Shown: in pieces, positions 8,468 to 15,910 of the stretch
How positions within the stretch are numbered: position 1 is the first letter of the stretch
Layout of the letters: each line of letters opens with the position of its first letter
Source: Lentzea californiensis
GTDB taxonomy: Bacteria > Actinomycetota > Actinomycetes > Mycobacteriales > Pseudonocardiaceae
NCBI RefSeq assembly: GCF_024648825.1
Contig: NZ_JANBBE010000013.1
Coordinates: 124,001 to 188,000, forward strand
Direction: 5' to 3'
DNA: 64,000 bases
Notes under the pieces: model-generated
Told to the model about the DNA's origin: nothing
The model's database searches: none
What the model saw: only the letters and a program-made list of their open reading frames with translations
Translations under genes and position numbers: made by a program

Positions 8468-11454
8468 TGGCTCGAAGACCGCCGGCGACGATGTTCGGCT
8501 ACACCGCGCCCCGCCGGGCTGAGGTGGTGGGCTGGCGGTGCCACCAGGACGAATGCCACCGCGCCGAGGACGAGGTTCCCCGCACGTGGCCGCACCTCTG
8601 CGACAACTGCCGTCATCCCGTGGATCCCGTGTTCGCCGAACCCTGGGCGCACGACGCAAATGGGTACGAGTTGCGGTCCCTCGTCACGTCCGCCGACGAG
8701 GCCGTCCGCGAGTACGCCGCCGCGGACCTCTGCGTGTGGCGGTTCGAAGAAGCGTTGCGTCACGACGATCGCCGGGCGGCGGCCGAGGCGCGAGCGGACC
8801 TGGCGCGGCTGGAGACCCATCGGGGCCGTGGCCGGTGGAGGGTCATCTCCTCCGCCCTGCGGCACGACGCGCTGGACCACGCGGCGGAGGAGATCCTGGC
8901 CTTCTACGAAGACGTGCGGGAGATCGGCGAAGACGACCTGGAGAACAACCACCCCAGGACCGAGGTGCGGTCGTTCGTCGGTGCCTGTCTGCTGTTCCTC
9001 TGCGACGAACGGTCGCTCAGGCATCCGCGGGAGAACGACGTCACCGCCGTCATGACGGACAGGCACGACTTCCTGCGAGAGCACCAGTTCTCGGTCGGCT
9101 CGCTGGACGACGACCGGGATCAGGCGATGCGGATGCGCGCCATGTCACGGGGATCGGCACGGCCCCGGGTGACCGAGTGGCTGCCTCCCGCAGACGTGCC
9201 CCCGCCCGTGAACGACCGTGACCTGCCAGGCCCCGCCCGTGACCGGCTGGAGGCGGGCGCGGCGGTCGTCGCCGCAGCGAAACGCGGGCAGCGCCTGGAG
9301 GAACTGGCCGGCGTGGTCGACGGCATGGCCCGCATGGCGTCGGCGTGCAACGGGACCTCGATCGCGGTCAGCGCGGCGGGTGTCCTGGCCGGTGCCGCGC
9401 TCGCCATCGCCGAGATCCACGACGACCCGGCGCCGCTGGTCGCCGCGGCGGACAGGCTCGACCCGTCCTCGGCGCTGACACACCTGCTCAGAGCTCGTGC
9501 CCACGTCGTCACGGGCGATTTCTCCCTGGCGGCGAAGGAGATCGAGGAAGCCCTGTGCCGTCACGACGGAGCGCGGCTCGGGTTGCTTCCACACCTGCAC
9601 GCTCTGAACGGCTGGCTCGCCGTGCGACTCGACCCGCGCGGGCTCGACGCGGGGATCGCCGCCTGCCGGGCGGGTCGTGAGCTGGGGACGGGACGCAGCA
9701 CCGCGGCCGACCCGGTGCTCGCGGGCCTGCTCGTGGAGAAGGCGCTGCACCGGCGCACCCCGGCGGACGAAGCGGTGCCGTTGCTGGAGGAGGCTTTCCG
9801 CCTGGCCGGACGGGTTGGCGCGCAGGCGGTCGCGCAGGAGGCGAAGTCGGCCCTCGCGGCCCTGACCGGCCGGGGCGGCGCGCAGAAGCGGTCGCGCGCC
9901 TGGCGTTCCGCGGTGAGGAGTGCGGAGAGCGCTCCGGTCGCCGCACAGATGCGGCTGGCGACGGCGTGGGTGCGGTGGGCGCTCGGCACCGGCGACACGG
10001 ACCTGGCCGCGGAGGCCTACCACCACGTCGTCTCGCTGCTGCCCGCGCTCGTCAGGGTCCGGTACCGGGCGGACGCCCGGGCGCGGGTGCTGGCCACGGT
10101 GCGCGAGCACACCGAGGAGGCCGGGTACTGGCTCGCGAAGGCGCGGCGGTTCCGGGACGCCGCCGTGGCACTGGAGACGGGCCGCGCGGTCGCACTGAGC
10201 ACTCTCGTCGAGCGGGACGATCCCGTCGTGGCGCAGGCGTTGCTGGACGTCGGCCGCGATGATCTGCTGGCCCGCTACCAGGAATCACTGGCCGCGGTGG
10301 GAAGCGGTGACAGCCATCAGGAGTGGGCGCGTTTCCAGGCGGTCGCCCGCGAGGTCGCCGACGTCATCGGGGCGGACCCGGTGGAACCCGTGGTCGAGTA
10401 CGCGGACATCACCCGCGCGACCGGGGAGGGGGCGCTGGTCTACGTCGCGTCCGCAGAGGCGGGTGGGTACGCGTTGATCGTGGCCGCGACCCACGACCCG
10501 CAGTGCGTGTGGCTGCCGGACCTGGGCAGGTTCCCCGTCGAGGAGTGGCTTCGGGGTCAGGCGGTGGCCCTGAGGACCCGGGAGGACCAGCTCCCCGCGT
10601 ACCTCGACTGGTTGTGGCTCAAGGGGATGCGCGACCTGCTGGCGTTCTTCGCGCACGGCTCGATCGTCACGCTGATCCCGGTCGGCGCGCTGACGTTGCT
10701 GCCGCTGCACGCGACCGCCGGTCGTGCGCTGCACTTTCCCGCGGTCAGGTACGCGCCGAACGCGCGCACGCTGCACTGGTGCCGGGCCCGCGCCGCGACG
10801 ATGGCCGATCGCCCGGCCCGCCTGCTCGTCGCCGACGTGCCGAACGCGCCGGGACAGGCCGTGCTGAGGCTGGCCCCGGCCGAGACCGCCGCCGTGGCGG
10901 AGATCTGGTCCGGTCAGTGCACACGGCTGACCGAGGCGACCTGGACGGAGTTCGAACCCGCCGCACACCAGCACGACATCTGGCACGTCGTGTGCCACGG
11001 CGGCGTGAACTCGCAGGAGATCTTCCTGAGCTCGCTCAGTTTCACCGACGGCGACGTGACCATCGGGGATCTGCGCGAGCGGTTCCGCTTCGCGCCCCGC
11101 CGGCTCGCGATCATCTCCGCGTGCGACATGCAGAACGTCGGAGCCGACGCGCCGAACGAGGTGACCGGCTTGCCGTCGGCGTTGCTGCAGCTGGGTTTCG
11201 CCGGGGTGATCGCCGCGTCGTGGCCGGTGTACGACAGGGCGACGGCATTCCTGATGGCACGGTTGCACCAGGTGCTGCGGGACGGCGCGCACCCGGCCGT
11301 CGCGCTGGCCGTGGCGCAGGACTGGCTCAGGAACGCGGGAGCCGGCGAACTGGCCGCCGTCGCGCCGTCGCTTCCGCTGCCCCCGAGCGACAAAGGGCCG
11401 CGTCCGTTCGAGCACCCTTGGTGCTGGGCGGCCTTCGCTTACACAGGAGGGTGA
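8467..11454 (+). CDS. CHAT-domain (caspase-like) protein with N-terminal zinc-ribbon-like motif and TPR-like middle
   Basis: A 995-aa protein. Cys25, Cys30, Cys45 and Cys48 form a C-x4-C-x14-C-x2-C zinc-ribbon-like cluster at the N-terminus. The middle (about 250-680) is a long Ala/Leu/Arg-rich helical region with TPR-like segments (e.g. AGAALAIAEI, ALTHLLRARAHVVTGD). The C-terminus is a CHAT domain: IWHVVCHGG with His844 and AIISACDMQN with Cys886 form the expected His-Cys dyad, followed by LPSALLQLGFAGVIAASWPV and a terminal CWAAFAYTGG. CHAT proteins are caspase-related peptidases, and several act in bacterial defence or regulated cell death. The partner is the coupled DUF6338 membrane protein. 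Target unknown. Confidence 0.85.
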   Translation: MARRPPATMFGYTAPRRAEVVGWRCHQDECHRAEDEVPRTWPHLCDNCRHPVDPVFAEPWAHDANGYELRSLVTSADEAVREYAAADLCVWRFEEALRHDDRRAAAEARADLARLETHRGRGRWRVISSALRHDALDHAAEEILAFYEDVREIGEDDLENNHPRTEVRSFVGACLLFLCDERSLRHPRENDVTAVMTDRHDFLREHQFSVGSLDDDRDQAMRMRAMSRGSARPRVTEWLPPADVPPPVNDRDLPGPARDRLEAGAAVVAAAKRGQRLEELAGVVDGMARMASACNGTSIAVSAAGVLAGAALAIAEIHDDPAPLVAAADRLDPSSALTHLLRARAHVVTGDFSLAAKEIEEALCRHDGARLGLLPHLHALNGWLAVRLDPRGLDAGIAACRAGRELGTGRSTAADPVLAGLLVEKALHRRTPADEAVPLLEEAFRLAGRVGAQAVAQEAKSALAALTGRGGAQKRSRAWRSAVRSAESAPVAAQMRLATAWVRWALGTGDTDLAAEAYHHVVSLLPALVRVRYRADARARVLATVREHTEEAGYWLAKARRFRDAAVALETGRAVALSTLVERDDPVVAQALLDVGRDDLLARYQESLAAVGSGDSHQEWARFQAVAREVADVIGADPVEPVVEYADITRATGEGALVYVASAEAGGYALIVAATHDPQCVWLPDLGRFPVEEWLRGQAVALRTREDQLPAYLDWLWLKGMRDLLAFFAHGSIVTLIPVGALTLLPLHATAGRALHFPAVRYAPNARTLHWCRARAATMADRPARLLVADVPNAPGQAVLRLAPAETAAVAEIWSGQCTRLTEATWTEFEPAAHQHDIWHVVCHGGVNSQEIFLSSLSFTDGDVTIGDLRERFRFAPRRLAIISACDMQNVGADAPNEVTGLPSALLQLGFAGVIAASWPVYDRATAFLMARLHQVLRDGAHPAVALAVAQDWLRNAGAGELAAVAPSLPLPPSDKGPRPFEHPWCWAAFAYTGG

Positions 11455-11870
11455 CCGTGCGGCCACGTGCCCGGGCCGTGGACGTTCAGCCACCGGCCCC
11501 ACTCGTGGCCGGTGAGCATGGCACTGGGGAGGTTGCGCATCCGCTTGAACTCGATCGCGCCGTCGAGCAGCGCCAGGGCGTCCGCGGAGTCCAGGACCCC
11601 CTTGTCGGTGACCAGTTCGCGGACGAGCCGGCTCGCTCCGTACATGACGAAGCCCGATTCGTCGTTCTCGACGAACGCGCGCAGGTCGGCGACGAACCCC
11701 GCAGGATCCTGCTGCGCGTCCTGCCAGAACGGTTTCAGGCAGTTCGGATAGATGTCGGCGGAGTCCACGCCGGAGCTGTGGACGTCGAACTCGAAGCGGC
11801 CGAGCATCTCGAGTCGTTGTGCCATGTCGGAGGGAAATCTGGAGCGAGGTTTGCGGCTGAACCAGCACAT
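11439..11870 (-). CDS. Hypothetical protein next to the CHAT module
   Basis: About 143 aa from the ATG at 11870 (MCWFSRKPRSRFPSDMAQRL). Earlier in-frame GTG starts exist, and the spacing of the nearest GGAGG (about 16 nt) leaves the start uncertain. The protein is soluble and mixed alpha/beta with conserved-looking blocks FEFDVHSSGVDS, CLKPFWQDAQQDP and LVTDKGVLDSADALALLDGA. No catalytic motif or family recognised. Its 3' end overlaps the end of the convergent CHAT gene by 16 nt, but it has its own promoter side and need not belong to that operon. Confidence 0.55.
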   Translation of the reverse strand: MCWFSRKPRSRFPSDMAQRLEMLGRFEFDVHSSGVDSADIYPNCLKPFWQDAQQDPAGFVADLRAFVENDESGFVMYGASRLVRELVTDKGVLDSADALALLDGAIEFKRMRNLPSAMLTGHEWGRWLNVHGPGTWPHGHPPV

Positions 11871-11917
11871 GCCGCCGATATCGCGTCCTCCGAAACGGGT
11901 GTTACCACCGTGCTCGA

Positions 11918-11956
11918 ACGGCCGTCGACCATCCACAATGGATGATCGACGGGCCG
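11918..11956. terminator. Hairpin between the EF-G-like gene and the hypothetical gene
   Basis: Near-perfect inverted repeat CGGCCGTCGACCATCCA / TGGATGATCGACGGGCCG with a 2-4 nt loop and one or two mismatches, placed directly after the EF-G-like gene (read on the minus strand). Confidence 0.6.
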
Positions 11957-11963
11957 TTCGCCG

Positions 11964-14021
11964 TTACTTGCTGGCGCGCGCCGCCAGCGCCTCCGGCAGC
12001 GGGTCGTAGCGGGAGAAGTGGCGGGTGAACGTGCCGGTCCCCGACGTCAGCGACCGCAGCTCGACCGCGTACCTCAGCAGCTCGGACGACGGCACCTCGG
12101 CGCGGATCACCGTGCGGCCGCCCTCGTCCGCCTCGGTCCCGAGCACCCGTCCGCGTCGTCCGGACAGGTCGCCCAGCACGGTGCCGAGGTGTTCGTCGGG
12201 CAAGCGGATCGTGACCTCGTCCATGGGCTCCAGCAACTGGGTTCGGGCAGCGGACGCGGCCTCCTTCAGCGCCAGCGCGCCGGCGGTCTGGAAGGCCGCG
12301 TCCGACGAGTCGACGGAGTGCGCCTTGCCGTCCACGAGCGTCACCCGCACGTCGACGACAGGGGTGCCGTCGTGCAGGCCTCGCTCCAGCTGTGCGCGCA
12401 CACCCTTTTCGACGGAGGGGATGAACTGGTGGGGGACCGAGCCACCGACGATCTTGTCCACGAACTCGAAGCCGGCGCCGCGGGGGAGCGGTTCGACCAC
12501 GATGTCGCACACCGCGTACTGGCCATGACCTCCAGATTGCTTGACGTGCCGGCCGTGGCCTTTCGCGGGCCCGGCGAAGGTTTCGCGGAACGCGACGCGC
12601 ACCGGTTCGGTGTCGATCTCCGCGCCGCCGGCCCGCAGCCTCGCCAGCACGACGTCGGCGTGTGCCTCGCCCATGCACCACAGGACCATCTGGTGCGTCT
12701 CGGCGTTGCGGTCCAGGCGCAGGGTCGGGTCGCTGGCGACCAGGCGGCTCATGTTGCGGGCCAGGTTGTCCTCGTCGCTGCGGGTGCGCGGCACGACAGC
12801 GATGGGCAGCAACGGTTCCGGCATGTTCCACGGCGCCATGAGCAGCGGCTGTTCGGGCGCGGACACGGTGTCGCCGGTCTCGGCGGTGGTCAGCTTCGTC
12901 AACGCGCACAGGTCGCCGGCGACGCAGTAGGGGACCTCGCGCAGGGACGAGCCGAGCGGTGAGTAGATGTGGGCCACGCGCTCGTCGGCGTCGTGGTCCT
13001 CGTGGCCTCGGTCGGCCATGCCGTGGCCGGAGACGTGCACGGGGCGTTCGGGGCGCAAAGTGCCGGAGAAGACACGGACCAACGACACGCGGCCGACGTA
13101 GGAGTCCACTGCGGTGCGGACCACCTCGGCGACGAGTGGCCCGTCCGGGTCGGCGGCCATGCGGGGCTGCGGGATGCCGTCCACCGATGTCACGGACGGA
13201 AGCTCGTGCTCCAGCGGTGACGGGAACGCGCGCGCGATGCCGTCCATCAGCTCCACCAGGCCCATGCCGGTCGCGGCGCACACGGGCATCACGGGGTGGA
13301 ACGAGCCGCGCGAGACGGCGGTCTCCAGATCGGCGATCAGCGTGTCCTGGTCGATCTCCTCGCCCGCCAGGTAGCGGTCCATGAGGGTCTCGTCCTCGCT
13401 CTCGGCGATGATTCCCTCGATCAACGCCGCGCGCTCGTCCGGGTAGTCCTCACCGGACGTCAGCAGCCCGACGAGTGCGTCGCCCTCCTGCATGTACAAC
13501 GGCACGACGCCCGCGCCGAACGCCGCCTGGCACTCGATGACCTCGTTGACGAAGTTCGCACGGTGGTGGTCGGTGCGTGTGATGACGACGGCGCGAGGCA
13601 TGCCGACGAGAGCGCACTCCTCCCACAGCGAGATGGTGGCCGCGTCGACGCCTTCGAAAGCGTTGACAACAAAAAGGGCCGCGTCCGCGGCCCGAAGTCC
13701 TGCCCTGAGCTCACCCACGAAGTCGACGTATCCGGGGGTGTCGATCAGGTTGATCTTGATGTCCCCGTGCTGGATCGGAGCCACGGCGAGGCCTACCGAC
13801 CGTTGTTGTCGCACGGCCGCCGGGTCGTGGTCGCAGACCGTGGTGCCCTCGGTGACCGATCCCGCGCGGGTCAGGACGCCGGTGGCGGCGAGCAGGGCCT
13901 CGGTGAGCGTCGTCTTGCCCGCCCCGGAGGGCCCCACGAGCACGACGTTGCGGACCTTGGCCGGGTCGTCCACAGCGACCGCGCCTGCCGATGTGCCGTT
14001 GTCGGAGTGCTTGCTTCCCAT
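11964..14021 (-). CDS. Elongation factor G-like GTPase (EF-G2 type)
   Basis: A 685-aa protein from the ATG at 14021 (MGSKHSDNG), with GGAGG 5 nt upstream. G1 is GPSGAGKT (30-37) and G3 is DTPGYVDF. Domain II (VRVFSGTLRPERPVHVSG), domains III-V and the C-terminal region with HQFIPSVEKGV are all present, so the protein is full length. The G4 motif that binds guanine, NKxD in canonical EF-G, reads TRTD here. This deviation, and the absence of rpsL/rpsG/tuf neighbours, place it in the actinobacterial EF-G-like family (mycobacterial FusA2 type) rather than housekeeping EF-G. Its role is unsettled; ribosome-associated stress functions have been suggested. Confidence 0.85.
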   Translation of the reverse strand: MGSKHSDNGTSAGAVAVDDPAKVRNVVLVGPSGAGKTTLTEALLAATGVLTRAGSVTEGTTVCDHDPAAVRQQRSVGLAVAPIQHGDIKINLIDTPGYVDFVGELRAGLRAADAALFVVNAFEGVDAATISLWEECALVGMPRAVVITRTDHHRANFVNEVIECQAAFGAGVVPLYMQEGDALVGLLTSGEDYPDERAALIEGIIAESEDETLMDRYLAGEEIDQDTLIADLETAVSRGSFHPVMPVCAATGMGLVELMDGIARAFPSPLEHELPSVTSVDGIPQPRMAADPDGPLVAEVVRTAVDSYVGRVSLVRVFSGTLRPERPVHVSGHGMADRGHEDHDADERVAHIYSPLGSSLREVPYCVAGDLCALTKLTTAETGDTVSAPEQPLLMAPWNMPEPLLPIAVVPRTRSDEDNLARNMSRLVASDPTLRLDRNAETHQMVLWCMGEAHADVVLARLRAGGAEIDTEPVRVAFRETFAGPAKGHGRHVKQSGGHGQYAVCDIVVEPLPRGAGFEFVDKIVGGSVPHQFIPSVEKGVRAQLERGLHDGTPVVDVRVTLVDGKAHSVDSSDAAFQTAGALALKEAASAARTQLLEPMDEVTIRLPDEHLGTVLGDLSGRRGRVLGTEADEGGRTVIRAEVPSSELLRYAVELRSLTSGTGTFTRHFSRYDPLPEALAARASK

Positions 14022-14269
14022 GGCGACCTCCGTCAAGTCGTAGTGTTCGATCTCACACCCGTTCACCTCCCGGGACAACCCCGAAGGCCCGATCGGATGC
14101 CCGCCAGCTCGCGAACACGTTTCACGGATTTGCCCCAGTGACGGGGCTCACGACCTGCGGTTGATCGCAAAGTGGCCTTCTGGATCGGGGCTCCAGTGGC
14201 TTGGGCGAGGGGGCCACAGCGGACGTACGGTGAGTTCACCAAGAGTTCCCCTCGTGAAAGGTTGCCCCG
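14022..14269 (+). promoter_or_regulatory. Divergent intergenic region upstream of pdxS
   Basis: 248 nt between the starts of the EF-G-like gene and pdxS must carry both promoters. A weak AAAGG lies about 9 nt before the pdxS GTG. I see no convincing -35/-10 pair or operator palindrome. Confidence 0.4.
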
Positions 14270-15163
14270 GTGAGCACTGATCAGGTCACGGGTACCGCCC
14301 GCGTCAAGCGCGGCATGGCCGAGATGCTCAAGGGCGGCGTCATCATGGACGTGGTCGACGCCACCCAGGCGAAGATCGCGGAGGACGCGGGCGCCGTCGC
14401 CGTCATGGCCCTCGAGCGCGTGCCCGCCGACATCCGCTCCCAGGGCGGCGTCGCGCGCATGAGCGACCCCGACCTGATCGACGGGATCATCAACGCCGTC
14501 TCGATCCCGGTCATGGCGAAGGCCCGCATCGGCCACTTCGTCGAGGCCCAGGTCCTCGCGTCGCTCGGCGTCGACTACATCGACGAGTCCGAGGTGCTGA
14601 CCCCGGCCGACTACGCCAACCACATCGACAAGTGGGCGTTCACCGTCCCCTTCGTCTGCGGCGCGACGAACCTGGGTGAGGCCCTGCGCCGCATCACCGA
14701 GGGCGCGGCCATGATCCGCTCCAAGGGCGAGGCCGGCACCGGCGACGTCTCGAACGCCACCACGCACATGCGCAAGATCCGCCAGGAGATCCGCCGCCTG
14801 CAGAACCTCCCCGAGGACGAGCTCTACGTCGCCGCCAAGGAGCTCCAGGCGCCGTACGAGCTGGTCAAGGAGATCGCGCAGAACGGCAAGCTCCCCGTCG
14901 TGCTGTTCACCGCGGGCGGCATCGCCACCCCGGCCGACGCCGCGATGATGATGCAGCTCGGCGCCGAGGGCGTGTTCGTCGGTTCCGGCATCTTCAAGTC
15001 CGGCAACCCGGCCCAGCGCGCCGAGGCCATCGTGAAGGCCACCACCTTCCACGACGACCCCGACGTCATCGCCAAGGTCTCGCGCGGCCTGGGCGAGGCC
15101 ATGGTCGGCATCAACGTCGACGAGATCCCGGAGCCGCACCGCCTCGCCGAGCGCGGCTGGTAA
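14270..15163 (+). CDS. pdxS: Pyridoxal 5'-phosphate synthase, synthase subunit
   Basis: A 297-aa TIM-barrel protein with the highly conserved PdxS sequence: RVKRGMAEMLKGGVIMDVV, MALERVPADIR, VMAKARIGHFVEAQ (Lys84 is the expected imine-forming lysine), GEAGTGDVSNATTHMR and PVVLFTAGGIATPADAAMMM. With glutaminase PdxT it makes PLP directly from ribose 5-phosphate, glyceraldehyde 3-phosphate and glutamine-derived ammonia. In many actinobacteria pdxT follows directly; here pdxT lies 8 kb downstream at 23278. The start is the GTG at 14270. A strong hairpin terminator follows the stop. Confidence 0.97.
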   Translation: MSTDQVTGTARVKRGMAEMLKGGVIMDVVDATQAKIAEDAGAVAVMALERVPADIRSQGGVARMSDPDLIDGIINAVSIPVMAKARIGHFVEAQVLASLGVDYIDESEVLTPADYANHIDKWAFTVPFVCGATNLGEALRRITEGAAMIRSKGEAGTGDVSNATTHMRKIRQEIRRLQNLPEDELYVAAKELQAPYELVKEIAQNGKLPVVLFTAGGIATPADAAMMMQLGAEGVFVGSGIFKSGNPAQRAEAIVKATTFHDDPDVIAKVSRGLGEAMVGINVDEIPEPHRLAERGW

Positions 15164-15173
15164 GTCTCAGGAA

Positions 15174-15221
15174 CGAACGGAGAAGGGCGCGTCCCCGCGT
15201 GGGGCGCGCCCTTCTCCGTTC
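15174..15221. terminator. Long bidirectional hairpin terminator after pdxS
   Basis: Inverted repeat with arms GAACGGAGAAGGGCGCG...CCCC, about 21 bp with a single bulged base and a 3-nt loop. It sits between pdxS and the convergent gene that ends at 15222, so it can serve both. Confidence 0.85.
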
Positions 15222-15794
15222 CTACGACGGCAGGTCGAAGCAGTACGTGGTCTTCGTTTCCCGGTAGGCCAACGCCTTCACCGGGTCCGTGCCGCACGCC
15301 GCCTCGTCCGCGGTGTCCGTGAGCACCCGCACCTTGACCGCTCCGGTCGCGCCGCAGTCCACCACGGGGTTCTCGGCGGTGTGCGAGGCGAGCATGAAGT
15401 CGTAGCACTCACCGTCGAAGAACACCGGGATCAGGCACAGCTGCTCGCCGTTGAAGCCCTTGTCGTTGTTGTAGGTCGCGTACGCGCCTGGGTCGTCGCC
15501 GCACCGGTCGTCCAGAAGGCCGAGCACCTTGCTCACGGTGTAGTTGTGCAGCCTGCCGTCGCAGGAGACCTTCTCGTACTTCAAGTCGGTCTCCACGCCC
15601 GTCAGCTTCACGCAGTCGCCGACCGCCGTGCTCGGGGTGCTGTCTCCCGGGATCAGGAAGAAGACGGCGGACAGCATCGTGAGCAACAGGACGCCGAGGA
15701 CGCCCACGATCACCAGGCCGACGCGGGAGGTCCTCGGCGCAGGAACAGCGGGGGCCGGGTGGCTGTGGGGCGGAGGGATGGGCGGAGTCGTCAT
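15222..15794 (-). CDS. Membrane-anchored Cys-containing protein, LppU-like
   Basis: A 190-aa protein with a Pro-rich cytoplasmic N-terminus (about 24 residues), one membrane helix (VGLVIVGVLGVLLLTMLSAV) and an extracellular domain. That domain has seven Cys residues and the pattern GDCVKLTG, VSCDGRLHNYTV, QLCLIPVFFDGECYDF and TYCFDLPS. This GDCV...C...HNYTV layout resembles the actinobacterial LppU/SCO3897 family of unknown function, likely disulfide-stabilised. It stands alone between two terminators or promoters, and no partner gene is evident. Confidence 0.6.
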   Translation of the reverse strand: MTTPPIPPPHSHPAPAVPAPRTSRVGLVIVGVLGVLLLTMLSAVFFLIPGDSTPSTAVGDCVKLTGVETDLKYEKVSCDGRLHNYTVSKVLGLLDDRCGDDPGAYATYNNDKGFNGEQLCLIPVFFDGECYDFMLASHTAENPVVDCGATGAVKVRVLTDTADEAACGTDPVKALAYRETKTTYCFDLPS

Positions 15795-15910
15795 GGAATG
15801 CCCCCAGTGCGGCTCGGACGCGGATGTGATCGTCTGGCCGACACGAGCAGTCCCCCCAGACTTCCGCCCATCCTAGGGCGGTCCGGATCAGTCCCGGACC
15901 GCCTTTCGGG

